This document shows positions 43,416-51,540 of a DNA stretch of 64,000 bases, piece by piece. The number at the start of each line of letters is the position of its first letter. The stretch's first letter is position 1. The notes below the pieces were generated by a model. That model was given only the letters and a program-made list of their open reading frames with translations, made no database searches and was not told the DNA's origin. A program made the position numbers and the translations under genes. Source of the DNA: JAWHTC01 sp032586155 (GTDB lineage: Bacteria; Pseudomonadota; Alphaproteobacteria; Rhodobacterales; Rhodobacteraceae); contig NZ_JAWHTC010000001.1 of NCBI RefSeq assembly GCF_032586155.1, positions 434,001 through 498,000 on the forward strand. Reading direction: 5' to 3'.

Positions 43416-44782
43416 GCAGTTTTCCCAGATTCATGATCTCGGCGGCGCACAAGTCGTCGGGGAAAACCGTGGTCTCGATGGGGCTGTCGGCGGCGTTGCA
43501 GGCGGCTGGGGATGATCTGGCGACCTTCAAGAAGGGGCCGGACTATATTGACCCGATGTGGTTGGGCGCGGCCAGCGGGCGGCCCTGTTACAACCTTGAT
43601 TTCAACGCGATGGAACACGAGGAAATCCGTGGGTTTTTTGCGTCACGCGCGCGGGCGCTGAACCTGATCGAAGCCAACAAGGGGCTCTATGACGGGATGG
43701 CGCCGGATGGCTCGGATGCCAACGCGGCTTTGGCGAAACTGCTGGACTTGCCAGTGGTGCTGGTGATCGACACATTGGGCCTGAGCCGTGGGATTGCGCC
43801 GCTGTTGATGGGCTACCAGGCGTTTGATCCAGACGTAAACATCGCCGGTGTGATCCTCAACAAAGTGGGCGGAGCGCGCCATGAAGGCAAGCTGCGCCGT
43901 GCCGTCGAGACCTATTCCGGTCTGCCGGTGTTGGGCGCAGTGTGGCGCAATGCCGAACTGGAAATTGGCGAGCGGCATCTGGGACTGACCACGCCGAACG
44001 AGACCAGCGACCGTGATGCAGTGATCGAGCGGATTGGCCGGGTTGTTGGCAGTTCGGTAGAGCTCGATGGTCTTCGGGATCTGGCCGCGACTGCGTCGGA
44101 CATGGAAGGCGTCGAGATGCCGAGACCGTCCGTCAGGACCGGAGAGGGGCTGCGTGTGGGTTATGCTCGCGATGCGGCGTTTGGCTTCTATTACCCTGAC
44201 GACCTTGAAGATTTCGAGGCCGCTGGTGCCGAGATGGTGCCGATCGACATGATCAACGATGCCAAACTACCAGACGTGGACGCCTTGTTTATCGGCGGCG
44301 GTTTCCCCGAGATGCGGGCGGCAGAGCTGTCAGCAAATGCGAGCATGCGGGCCTCGGTCAAGGCGGCGCTGGAGGGCGGATTGCCGGCCTATGCCGAGTG
44401 CGGCGGGCTGATGTATCTGAGCGAAGGCATCGACTGGGGCGAAGACCGCCACGAGATGGTGGGGTTCATCCCGGGGCGGTCGACCATGCACCGCGTGCCG
44501 CAGGGACGGGGGCTGGTGCGCTATGACTGCACCGAGGCCAACCCGTGGGGCAGCGCGGGCCGCGAGATCAGGGCACATGAGTTTCACTATGCCTCGCTTG
44601 ACGGGGTGCCTGAGGGGCTGACCTGGGCCCGCAAGATCACCCGGGGGCATGGCACGGATGGCAAGCGTGACGCGATTGTGAAGGCCAATACCGTGGCCGG
44701 GTTTATCCATCTGCGCAGCACGGGGCAGGTGCCTTGGGTGCCGGGATTCCTCGGGTTTGCGCAGAAGTGCAAAGCCGGGTGA
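43412..44782 (+). CDS. dsrN: DsrN, glutamine-dependent siroheme amidase
   Basis: A 456-residue homologue of cobyrinic acid a,c-diamide synthase (CbiA). An N-terminal P-loop domain begins ISAAHKSSGKTVVSMGLSAA, and a C-terminal glutamine amidotransferase domain has the nucleophile Cys in AECGGLMYLSEG. In A. vinosum DsrN is believed to make the siroheme amide used by DsrAB. Its start overlaps the TrpD2-like gene, and it is the last gene of the dsr operon. No DsrR or DsrS gene follows, unlike A. vinosum. Confidence 0.92.
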   Translation: MSSFPRFMISAAHKSSGKTVVSMGLSAALQAAGDDLATFKKGPDYIDPMWLGAASGRPCYNLDFNAMEHEEIRGFFASRARALNLIEANKGLYDGMAPDGSDANAALAKLLDLPVVLVIDTLGLSRGIAPLLMGYQAFDPDVNIAGVILNKVGGARHEGKLRRAVETYSGLPVLGAVWRNAELEIGERHLGLTTPNETSDRDAVIERIGRVVGSSVELDGLRDLAATASDMEGVEMPRPSVRTGEGLRVGYARDAAFGFYYPDDLEDFEAAGAEMVPIDMINDAKLPDVDALFIGGGFPEMRAAELSANASMRASVKAALEGGLPAYAECGGLMYLSEGIDWGEDRHEMVGFIPGRSTMHRVPQGRGLVRYDCTEANPWGSAGREIRAHEFHYASLDGVPEGLTWARKITRGHGTDGKRDAIVKANTVAGFIHLRSTGQVPWVPGFLGFAQKCKAG

Positions 44783-44898
44783 ACTTCGCAGACAGTATGC
44801 GGTCGCCCTGAGAGCGGGATTGCTTTGCGTGGTCAAATTCTGTTTCGATATGCCCGCATCATGGGGTGATTTCTGTCCAATCAGGTTACCGGTTCGGA

Positions 44899-45588
44899 TC
44901 AATCGCCGGCTATGAATACCGTCATTTGCCAGGAACCGTTTTTGTAGGCGAAAAAAGCCCGGTAATCGACGGCTGACCTGAGATAGTCGCCGTGCGTGTA
45001 GCCCGTTGTTCCATTGACGAGCCTAACCCTCTGGAACGGTGTACCCTCTCCTTCTTCCAGCAAGGTAACGATGTCATAACTCAGGCGGGTAATGACAGGG
45101 CTGGTCAAGGTAGGTTGGCTGCGAAGCGCGACGCGATCACCTGTTACAAAATAGGTTTCAAAAGGATCGGCTGTTTCCGGCAAATCCACTGACCAAGTGT
45201 AAGGCGCAACAAAAACTGTCCCGTTTTCCTGGAACCGCCCGCCAAGCCGAAGTGTTTTTTCCAATTCTGCCCAGTTTTCCGCTCGCATTTTTGATGCCAG
45301 GTGGCGGTATTCATCTGACAGATTGTCAGGGTTCACGGTTAGTTTTTCCCGCAATGCGTCGCGACCGGCTGTTCCTCCGAAACTGAGGTGGATGTCCTTG
45401 CTTGCCTGACGGACGACATACTCCACGTCGCGCCGCTCAATTGCCTTCAAGAGTTGGTCGCGAAAAGCGGAAAAGCTTTGACTTGTCGGCCCTTCATCAA
45501 CGGGGGGCGCGCGGAGCGACTGCGCCGAAATGATCGTGGATACTGAGGTGGCAAGTGCGAGGACAGTTGCGAAAAGAGTCTTCTTCAT
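44899..45588 (-). CDS. Secreted SH3-domain protein
   Basis: A 229-residue protein with an N-terminal signal peptide (MKKTLFATVLALATSVSTII) and a C-terminal bacterial SH3 domain (GDRVALRSQPTLTSPVITRL, then GYTHGDYLRS). The middle is a helical region of unknown role around residues 35-125. The start at 45588 opens on the signal. It converges on dsrN and is not co-transcribed with the dsr genes. Bacterial SH3 domains bind cell-wall or protein ligands in the periplasm. The function is unknown, and nothing ties it to sulfur apart from position. Confidence 0.8.
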   Translation of the reverse strand: MKKTLFATVLALATSVSTIISAQSLRAPPVDEGPTSQSFSAFRDQLLKAIERRDVEYVVRQASKDIHLSFGGTAGRDALREKLTVNPDNLSDEYRHLASKMRAENWAELEKTLRLGGRFQENGTVFVAPYTWSVDLPETADPFETYFVTGDRVALRSQPTLTSPVITRLSYDIVTLLEEGEGTPFQRVRLVNGTTGYTHGDYLRSAVDYRAFFAYKNGSWQMTVFIAGD

Positions 45589-45774
45589 GCGCCATGGATA
45601 CCATGTAGCGCACAATTGCTGCAACGATGACGGAAAAATCACTCGTTGTCGGTCTCCACGCTAACACGGATTTATTACCGCTACAGCATTGGTCGATCAG
45701 GGCGCGGATGGAATCTTGGCAAACGTTGATCATTTGTTGACCTTGGTTCACCCCCGGTCAGCGGTGAACTTTGC

Positions 45775-45812
45775 AAAAAAAAGAAAACCCCGCCGCGAGA
45801 GTCGCGCCGGGG
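45775..45812 (-). terminator. Intrinsic terminator after tusA
   Basis: On the minus strand, arms CCCCGGCGCGA and TCGCGGCGGGG pair with one mismatch around a 3-base loop. A T-rich run (TTTTCTTTTTTTT) follows at once. It ends the dsrE2-tusA transcript 27 bp behind the tusA stop. Confidence 0.88.
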
Positions 45813-45838
45813 CTTTCAATTTCAACAGGTTCGAGCGA

Positions 45839-46063
45839 TCAGGTGCGCTTGATTTCGAACGTGTAGACATCGCCTTCCGAGCCTTGGCTCAGCAGTTCGT
45901 TGCCGGTCTGATTGCAGAAGGCTGCGAAGTCGGCAACCGAGCCGGGGTCGGTGGCCTGGATTTCAAGCACCTGGCCGGCGCTCATGCCTTTGAGGGCTTT
46001 CTTTGCTTTCAGAATCGGGAGCGGGCAGTTCAGGCCCTTTGCGTCCAGAGTTTGGTCAGCCAT
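45839..46063 (-). CDS. tusA: Sulfur carrier protein TusA
   Basis: A 74-residue persulfide carrier. The active Cys13 lies in the family motif LNCPLPILKAKKAL. In sulfur oxidisers TusA passes sulfur from rhodaneses and DsrE2 to DsrEFH. Here it lies downstream of a dsrE2 gene on the same strand, and a terminator follows. The usual rhodanese partner is not in the window. GGAGGAG is found seven bases before the start. Confidence 0.95.
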   Translation of the reverse strand: MADQTLDAKGLNCPLPILKAKKALKGMSAGQVLEIQATDPGSVADFAAFCNQTGNELLSQGSEGDVYTFEIKRT

Positions 46064-46179
46064 GGGAATATCTCCTCCGTATGAGATGGTTGTTTGATGA
46101 GGGTTAAGCCCGAACCAGACCTACTGCGCAACTGGTCATAGCAGCGCATGCAGGCGTGACTGGTCAGGACCTGGCCGGT

Positions 46180-46683
46180 TTAGATGAACAGATTGATGTC
46201 CGACTTGAGTGCGGTTTCCATATAGGTGGCCGCGCCGCCGATTTCCATTTCGTCCAGCATGTCGGCACGGTCGTATTCAAACAGATCGAGCGTCATCTGG
46301 CAGCCGATCATGCGAATGTCGAGATCGACAGAGGCTTCGCGCAGATCTTCGATCGAGGCGACGCCTTTCTTCTTCATCAGGTTCTTCATCATGCCGCCGG
46401 CCATGCTGCCCATGCCGGGAAGCATGCTGAGCATGTTGGGCATCGCCATGTGGCCACCCATCATCGGCATTTCCATCGCGGCGTTGCCGAGCGGGGTGAA
46501 TTTCAGGTTCAGATCTTTCTTCAACAGCGGCAGGCCATAGAAGGTGAAGAACATGGTCACGTCCACGTCCATTGCCGCCGCAGTGGTGCCAAGGATGAAG
46601 GGCGGGTAAGCCCAGTCCAGCGACCCCTTGGTGATGATGATCGACATGCTCTTGGCATTGTCCAGATCGCTGTTATCCAGCAT
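46180..46683 (-). CDS. DsrE2-type sulfur transfer protein
   Basis: A 167-residue DsrE/DsrF-family protein of the DsrE2 type. Cys128 (MIGCQMTLDLFEY) is the conserved cysteine. A methionine-rich stretch lies at residues 70-105 (PMMGGHMAMPNML, then GMMKNL). It is hydrophobic but shows no clear membrane segment. It is transcribed with tusA and divergently from an ArsR-type regulator, with GGAGG upstream of the ATG. It would handle persulfide between the importer and TusA. Confidence 0.9.
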   Translation of the reverse strand: MLDNSDLDNAKSMSIIITKGSLDWAYPPFILGTTAAAMDVDVTMFFTFYGLPLLKKDLNLKFTPLGNAAMEMPMMGGHMAMPNMLSMLPGMGSMAGGMMKNLMKKKGVASIEDLREASVDLDIRMIGCQMTLDLFEYDRADMLDEMEIGGAATYMETALKSDINLFI

Positions 46684-46710
46684 AGCGCTTCCTCCGAGAA
46701 AGGTTCCAAC

Positions 46711-46733
46711 ATTTGAATATTACAATATTGGGT
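46711..46733. promoter_or_regulatory. AT-rich imperfect palindrome, candidate ArsR operator
   Basis: The block ATTTGAATATTACAATATTG contains two AATATT half-sites separated by AC. It lies 27 bp upstream of dsrE2 and about 130 bp upstream of the regulator gene. AT-rich dyads of this kind suit ArsR-family repressors. The specific protein is assumed to be the neighbour at 46863. Confidence 0.5.
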
Positions 46734-46862
46734 GAAGAAATCGAGTCAATCTTGTGTATTATTGCTGAAAATCTTGCGTTTTTATGCTTGTTTTCGGCAG
46801 TCGTAGGGATTTAGGCTTTTGAAACAGGGTACTTGGCTGCCCTAGAGGAGAGTAGGCGTCAC

Positions 46863-47159
46863 ATGGATTTGAGCGTTCTTGAGGAGAATTCCACCAAGGC
46901 CAGCGCGCTTTTACGGGTGATGTCGAACGAAAAGCGGCTGATGATCCTTTGCAACCTCTTGGACGGGGAGCGTTCGGTCCAGCAATTGCAGGAAGCAACC
47001 GGGCTGGGGCAGTCGACTGTCAGCCAGCAGCTGGCCGTGATGCGGGGCGAGCGGATCGTGAAGCATCGGCGCGAGGCGCAATCCGTATTCTATGAAATCG
47101 ACAGCCCCGAGGCGGCGGCGCTGCTGGAAACCCTGCACGGCATTTACTGCGGGGCTTGA
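46863..47159 (+). CDS. ArsR-family two-cysteine regulator (SqrR/BigR-like)
   Basis: A 98-residue winged-helix repressor. The recognition region is QQLQEATGLGQSTVSQQLAV, and the wing has RREAQSVFYEI. It has two cysteines, Cys30 (LMILCNLL) and Cys96 (GIYCGA), placed like the pair in SqrR and BigR, which form a polysulfide bridge when persulfide accumulates. The start at 46863 fits that family; an ATG-like start at 46833 adds ten residues with no support. It is divergent from dsrE2-tusA and followed by the YeeE transporter, so it probably represses both until sulfide or polysulfide is present. Confidence 0.88.
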   Translation: MDLSVLEENSTKASALLRVMSNEKRLMILCNLLDGERSVQQLQEATGLGQSTVSQQLAVMRGERIVKHRREAQSVFYEIDSPEAAALLETLHGIYCGA

Positions 47160-47223
47160 TTACCTCAAACACCAATGAAATGGGGCGCACGGGAGCGAGG
47201 TGCTTTGTTGTGTCATCCGAAAA

Positions 47224-47247
47224 AATCACATATGCTAATTTGTGATT
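47224..47247. promoter_or_regulatory. Inverted repeat upstream of the YeeE gene, candidate operator
   Basis: Arms AATCACA (47224-47230) and TGTGATT (47241-47247) are perfect over seven bases with a 10-base spacer. It lies 53 bp upstream of the yeeE start. The half-sites resemble those bound by CRP/FNR proteins but point outward, so a different regulator is likely. It differs from the AT-rich site at 46711. Confidence 0.5.
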
Positions 47248-47299
47248 GGGAGGGCCCGGGTGTGCGAACGGCGCGGGCAAATGCATCGAGGGAGAAACG

Positions 47300-48391
47300 A
47301 TGATCGACGCATGGAAGGAAGTCGCGGTTGAGAACGCGGCAATGTATATCGGCGTGGGCGGATTGCTGATCGGGTTGGTATTTGGTGCGATCCTGGTGCG
47401 GACGAATTTCTGCACCATGGGGTCGCTGTCGGATATTGCGAATTTCGGAGATTGGCGGCGGTTCCGGTCGTGGCTGACGGCGATTGCGGTGGCGATGATC
47501 GGGGTGTTCTGGATTGAGCGGACCGGCTTTGCCGACATGACGGCAAGTCTTTACCTGTCACCGAGGCTGATGTGGGGCGGCCATATCGCCGGTGGGCTGG
47601 TGTTCGGTATCGGCATGGTTCTGGCCGGTGGCTGCGTGTCGAAAAACCTGGCCCGTGCGGGCGGAGGTGACATACGCTCGCTTATCGTTTTATGGCTGAT
47701 CGGTGGTACCGCCTATATGACCATCGGCGGGCTTTTCGCCGAAAGCCGGGTGGCATTCATCGATGCCACCAGTACCGACCTGTCTGCACTGGGGGCTCAG
47801 GATCAGGCCCTGGATACGATCCTGGCTTCGGCAACCGGGCTATCGGCGAGCATGGCGCAGTTAATCACCGTGGTCGTTCTGGCCGGTGGGATGCTGGTTT
47901 ATGCCTTCTCAGACAAAGGGTTCCGCAGCTCGCCCACGCATGTGATCGCGGGGATTGGTATCGGGCTCTTGGTGGTTGCAGGCTGGGTTCTTACGGCGTT
48001 CACATTTGACGAGTTTGCCGACAACCCGACGCTGGCCTCGCTGAGCTATGTCCGCCCGGCGGGCGACAGTATCGACTATTTCATGCGCTATACCGCCGAC
48101 AAGATTCCGGGTTTTGCGGTGACCACGACGGTCGGGGCGCTGTTTGGGGCGTTCTTCATGTCGCTGGCGCTGGGCAAGTTTCACCTGGCAACGTTTTCGA
48201 ACCCCCAGGATACCATTCTCAACCTCGTTGGGGCCGGGATGATGGGGGTTGGCGGTGTGACCGCACTGGGTTGCACAGTTGGGCAGGCCGTGACCGGGTT
48301 TTCGACCCTGGCGCTGGGCTCGCTGATCACCTTCCTGGCCATTATCGTTGGCGGGTTGATCGGGCTGAAAGCGATGGAGCGGTTCATCTGA
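47300..48391 (+). CDS. YeeE/YedE-family sulfur compound transporter
   Basis: A 363-residue membrane protein of about nine hydrophobic segments. The two family loops are present: GGCVSKNLARAGGGD and LGCTVGQAVTGFSTLALGS. Each contains a cysteine thought to help move thiosulfate or persulfide (TsuA-type). The start at 47300 has GGGAGAAA seven bases ahead. It lies behind an ArsR regulator and ends at a strong terminator. It is likely the importer that feeds the dsr pathway; the substrate is inferred. Confidence 0.9.
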   Translation: MIDAWKEVAVENAAMYIGVGGLLIGLVFGAILVRTNFCTMGSLSDIANFGDWRRFRSWLTAIAVAMIGVFWIERTGFADMTASLYLSPRLMWGGHIAGGLVFGIGMVLAGGCVSKNLARAGGGDIRSLIVLWLIGGTAYMTIGGLFAESRVAFIDATSTDLSALGAQDQALDTILASATGLSASMAQLITVVVLAGGMLVYAFSDKGFRSSPTHVIAGIGIGLLVVAGWVLTAFTFDEFADNPTLASLSYVRPAGDSIDYFMRYTADKIPGFAVTTTVGALFGAFFMSLALGKFHLATFSNPQDTILNLVGAGMMGVGGVTALGCTVGQAVTGFSTLALGSLITFLAIIVGGLIGLKAMERFI

Positions 48392-48420
48392 GCGTCACTC
48401 TTAACCAAATCTGAACGGAA

Positions 48421-48460
48421 CGCCCCGGAGGGTTAATCACCCTCCGGGGCGGTTTCTTTT
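48421..48460 (+). terminator. Intrinsic terminator after the YeeE gene
   Basis: Perfect 12-bp arms CGCCCCGGAGGG and CCCTCCGGGGCG enclose the loop TTAATCA. The tail GTTTCTTTT follows. It stands 29 bp behind the yeeE stop. Confidence 0.92.
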
Positions 48461-48464
48461 GGGC

Positions 48465-48540
48465 GCTGGCACCTGTCTGCTTTCTGTCCGGCATCTGTCG
48501 GGCGTTCGGTGGGGCATGGATTGGTTAGGGAATGGGTTAA
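48465..48540 (+). repeat. Dispersed intergenic repeat, copy B
   Basis: A 76-base block from GCTGGCACCTGTCTGCTTTC to AATGGGTTAA, directly behind the yeeE terminator. It matches copy A at 26060-26135 in the same orientation. No protein is encoded. It marks the right edge of the region bracketed by the two copies. Confidence 0.65.
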
Positions 48541-48603
48541 TGGCGCGTGCGGTGGGGTAAGCTGGGTGTAGTGGTTTCGAATTGGCTGCGCCAATCCGAC
48601 CGG

Positions 48604-48652
48604 TTGGGGGGCGCTGCCCCCCAGACCCCCCGGGATATTTCTGGCAAGAGGA
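48604..48652. repeat. Roseobacter-type G/C-rich intergenic element
   Basis: A stem GGGGGG (48606-48611) and CCCCCC (48617-48622) is followed by AGACCCCCCGGGATATTTC. From memory this is a very frequent intergenic element in Rhodobacteraceae genomes. It lies 39 bp after the 3' end of copy B and before the mrp gene's 3' end. The family identification was not checked. Confidence 0.6.
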
Positions 48653-48698
48653 AGGGGCGCGCCGGATTCGACTTCGGCCCGCCTTATGTTTTTGATGC

Positions 48699-49859
48699 TT
48701 ACTCGTCGTCGGTTTCCGGGAACATCCGGGCCGCCACGTTCAGCGCGATCTTTTTGTAGAGCGCGGTGTGGGTGCTGTCGGGTTGGCTGACCACCACTGG
48801 CGTGCCGGCGTCCGAGTTTTCGCGGATGTCCATGTGCAGCGGGATCGCACCGAGGAAGGGTACGCCTAGGCGGCGGGCGTCTTCTTCTGCTCCGCCATGG
48901 CCGAAGATGTCCGACGGCTTGCCGCAATGGGGGCAGATGAAGGTGCTCATGTTTTCGATGATGCCATAGATCGGCACGTCGACATTCTTGAACATGTTGA
49001 GCCCCTTGCGGGCGTCGATCAGCGCCAGGTCCTGCGGGGTCGAGACGATCACCGCGCCGGTCAACGGCGTTTGTTGCGCCATGGTCAATTGCGCGTCACC
49101 GGTGCCCGGGGGCATGTCGAGGACGAGGACGTCGAGCCCGCCCCAGTCGACCTCACGGGTGAACTGCATCAGGGCCGAGACGACCATGGGACCGCGCCAG
49201 ATGACCGGGTTTTCCTCTTCCATGAAGAAGCCCATCGACATGACCTTGATGCCGTATTTCTCGATCGGGAAGACGCGGTCGCCTTCGATGCGGGGCTGCT
49301 CGTGGATGCCCATCAGCTTGGGCGCGGAGGGGCCGTAGATGTCGGCGTCGAGCAGGCCGACGCGGAAGCCCAAGGTGGACAGGGCCAGAGCGATGTTGGT
49401 CGAGCAGGTCGATTTACCGACGCCGCCCTTGCCCGAGGCCACGGCGAGGATCGCCTTGATACCGGGGATCGGTTCCATCTCGGGGCGGTTGTCGGGGCCC
49501 TTGGCCTCGGTCGGGCGTTTCTTGAGGCGCGGGATCGTGGTCGGGGTGCTGGGGGCTGTTGCAGGCGCGGGCGCGGCGGCGACCTTGCCGGTCTGCGATG
49601 CAGGAGCCGCATCGGATTTGTCTGAGGTCAGGACCACTAGCACATGATCGACCCCGTCGAGCGGTTTGATCTTGTCTTCGATCGCCTGCTGGATGGCGGG
49701 CAAATCGCCGGAGAAGCCTTCGGGGACGTGCACCGGGATGATGACCTTGCCGTCCTCCATCGCGATTTCGTTTGCGACGATCATACCGGACATCACGAGG
49801 TTCGGGTGGACCCCGGCGACGGGGATGGTTTGTAGGCGGGCGAGGATGACTTTTTTCAT
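48699..49859 (-). CDS. mrp: Mrp/ApbC-type iron-sulfur cluster carrier ATPase
   Basis: A 386-residue P-loop ATPase that assembles or carries [4Fe-4S] clusters. The P-loop is ASGKGGVGKSTCSTNIAL (deviant Walker A), and the CxxC cluster motif is STFICPHCGK. The N-terminal 110 residues form an extra domain ending in an Ala/Pro/Thr-rich linker (AAAPAPATAPSTPTT). The start at 49859 has AGAGACC-type spacing but no strong ribosome site; upstream codons read as noise. It is separated from soeC by a terminator. It may load clusters into the many iron-sulfur proteins nearby. Confidence 0.9.
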   Translation of the reverse strand: MKKVILARLQTIPVAGVHPNLVMSGMIVANEIAMEDGKVIIPVHVPEGFSGDLPAIQQAIEDKIKPLDGVDHVLVVLTSDKSDAAPASQTGKVAAAPAPATAPSTPTTIPRLKKRPTEAKGPDNRPEMEPIPGIKAILAVASGKGGVGKSTCSTNIALALSTLGFRVGLLDADIYGPSAPKLMGIHEQPRIEGDRVFPIEKYGIKVMSMGFFMEEENPVIWRGPMVVSALMQFTREVDWGGLDVLVLDMPPGTGDAQLTMAQQTPLTGAVIVSTPQDLALIDARKGLNMFKNVDVPIYGIIENMSTFICPHCGKPSDIFGHGGAEEDARRLGVPFLGAIPLHMDIRENSDAGTPVVVSQPDSTHTALYKKIALNVAARMFPETDDE

Positions 49860-49885
49860 CGGATAGGTCTCTTTCGTTCGCACGG

Positions 49886-49917
49886 AAAAACGGAGGCCGG
49901 GCGTGAGACCCGGCCTC
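49886..49917 (-). terminator. Intrinsic terminator after soeC
   Basis: On the minus strand, perfect 9-bp arms GAGGCCGGG and CCCGGCCTC with a 7-base loop are followed by CGTTTTTCC. It stands 17 bp behind the soeC stop and separates soeABC from the mrp transcript. Confidence 0.88.
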
Positions 49918-49933
49918 TTTGATATAGGATTGA

Positions 49934-50809
49934 TTACTTGCCGTAGTAGAGGCGGACCACGTGGGCGGCCTCGGCAAAGAAGAGCCAGCGGGCGGCCAGA
50001 AGGCCGATCAGGTGCAGTACGATCATCAACAGGCCCATCATGTGACCCACCGGGAAGGCAAAGATGATCAGCACTGGTATCACCACGGCGCAAAGTAGGG
50101 CAATGACACGCAGTTTCAGCGCGTGCTTGCGACCCACGTCATAAGCCATTTCATGTAGCAGGTAGTTCTGCCCGGAATGGGGTGGTTCGAGCAGGCGGGT
50201 CTTGCCGATGCGCCCGAGGCCGGTGGCAGTTTCCAGCGTGCTGTCGCCGGTGGCACCCTTGGCGTCACCCTGCATCCAGGCAATGATCTGGAGCGCGCCG
50301 AGAGCGATAAGGAATGCCGCAGCGGCCTTGAGCGAGTTGCTGAGCATCGCGCCACCCGCGAGGGCGAAGAGCAGGAAGATGATCGGCGTCAGCGGCGTGT
50401 TCCAGCGCGGAACGGTCTTGAGCTGGGTGTAGATCATCGAGGTGGTAAACACCGTGATCAGGGCAAAGATCGCCCCGAGGATGCCAAAGGCCTGAAGTCT
50501 CATCGTGTCGAGGAAGACCTGTTCAAAGGCGTAGGGCGCCATGACCAGCAGGGTGAGCACGGCCATGATGCCTTCGCGGCTGAGCCAGCTGGAGCGCCAT
50601 TGCGAGAAGGCCTTGATCGCGTTCTTCTTGTTGCCGAGGTGGAAGGTTGAGGCGAGCAGACCGCCGACGGCCATGCCATAGCCCAACAGGTAGAAGACGA
50701 AAGCCGTCATGCCACCAACGGGCGGCAGGCCAAGGCCGAGAAAAGCCAGAAGCCCGAAGCCGAGACCGGAAAAGGCGGTGAAAAGGATTACAGAGGGTGC
50801 CGGATGCAT
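49934..50809 (-). CDS. soeC: SoeC, membrane anchor of sulfite dehydrogenase
   Basis: A 291-residue integral membrane protein of the DmsC type with about eight hydrophobic segments. It anchors the SoeAB pair to the cytoplasmic side of the membrane and passes electrons to quinone. The start overlaps the soeB stop (TGATG). It is the last of three genes and is followed by a terminator. A general DMSO-reductase-family anchor is an alternative name. Confidence 0.88.
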   Translation of the reverse strand: MHPAPSVILFTAFSGLGFGLLAFLGLGLPPVGGMTAFVFYLLGYGMAVGGLLASTFHLGNKKNAIKAFSQWRSSWLSREGIMAVLTLLVMAPYAFEQVFLDTMRLQAFGILGAIFALITVFTTSMIYTQLKTVPRWNTPLTPIIFLLFALAGGAMLSNSLKAAAAFLIALGALQIIAWMQGDAKGATGDSTLETATGLGRIGKTRLLEPPHSGQNYLLHEMAYDVGRKHALKLRVIALLCAVVIPVLIIFAFPVGHMMGLLMIVLHLIGLLAARWLFFAEAAHVVRLYYGK

Positions 50810-51540
50810 CAGATGGCCTCCAGTGCTTTGTCGAGCCAGGCAAGGAAGCCTTTGGGCTCGGTATTGGTTCCGTTGAGGGGCGCGTCGCCGGGCGTGTCCT
50901 TGGGACGCGGCGGCAAGTATTTGTTGACCGGCTTGGTGCCCATTTCGGGCATCAGGTCCATACCACCGCGTTCGGCGCTGAGTTTGCTGACCGTCGAGTT
51001 CGGGTCGTTGAAATCGCCAAAGTGCCGGGCCCCGGCGGGGCAGGTGCGCACGCAGGCGGGAACGCGGTCTTCTTCCGGCAGGTTCTCGTTATAGATCCGG
51101 TCGACGCAGAGCGTGCATTTCTTCATCACCCCGGCGGCAAGGTCGAGTTCCCGTGCGCCGTAAGGGCAGGCCCAGGCGCAGAGACCGCAGCCCATGCAAT
51201 CGTTTTCGTTGACCAGAACGATGCCATCCTCGGCCCGCTTGTAGCTGGCCCCGGTGGGGCAGACGGTGACGCAGGGCGCGTCCTCGCAATGCAGGCAGGA
51301 TTTGGGGAAGTGGACCGTTTGGGAACAGCCGCTTGCGGGCTGTGCCTCGAAGGTGTGCACGCGGTTGAGAAAACTGCCGTGCGGTTCGGCACCATAGGCG
51401 TCCTGGTCCGACAGGGGCACACCGTAGTTCGAGGTGTTCCATTCCTTGCAGTTCACCACGCAGGCGTGACAGCCGACGCAGGTATCAAGGTCGATGGCGA
51501 GACCGAGCTTTTTCTCGGTCGATGCGGGAAGCGTTGTCAT
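50809..51540 (-). CDS. soeB: SoeB, iron-sulfur subunit of sulfite dehydrogenase
   Basis: A 243-residue cytoplasmic protein with four [4Fe-4S] cysteine blocks: CVGCHACVVNC, CLHCEDAPCVTVC, CMGCGLCAWAC and CTLCVDRI, then further cysteines near VPACVRTC. It carries electrons from SoeA to SoeC. There is no signal peptide. The start overlaps the soeA stop (TAATG), so the three are translationally coupled. Confidence 0.92.
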   Translation of the reverse strand: MTTLPASTEKKLGLAIDLDTCVGCHACVVNCKEWNTSNYGVPLSDQDAYGAEPHGSFLNRVHTFEAQPASGCSQTVHFPKSCLHCEDAPCVTVCPTGASYKRAEDGIVLVNENDCMGCGLCAWACPYGARELDLAAGVMKKCTLCVDRIYNENLPEEDRVPACVRTCPAGARHFGDFNDPNSTVSKLSAERGGMDLMPEMGTKPVNKYLPPRPKDTPGDAPLNGTNTEPKGFLAWLDKALEAI

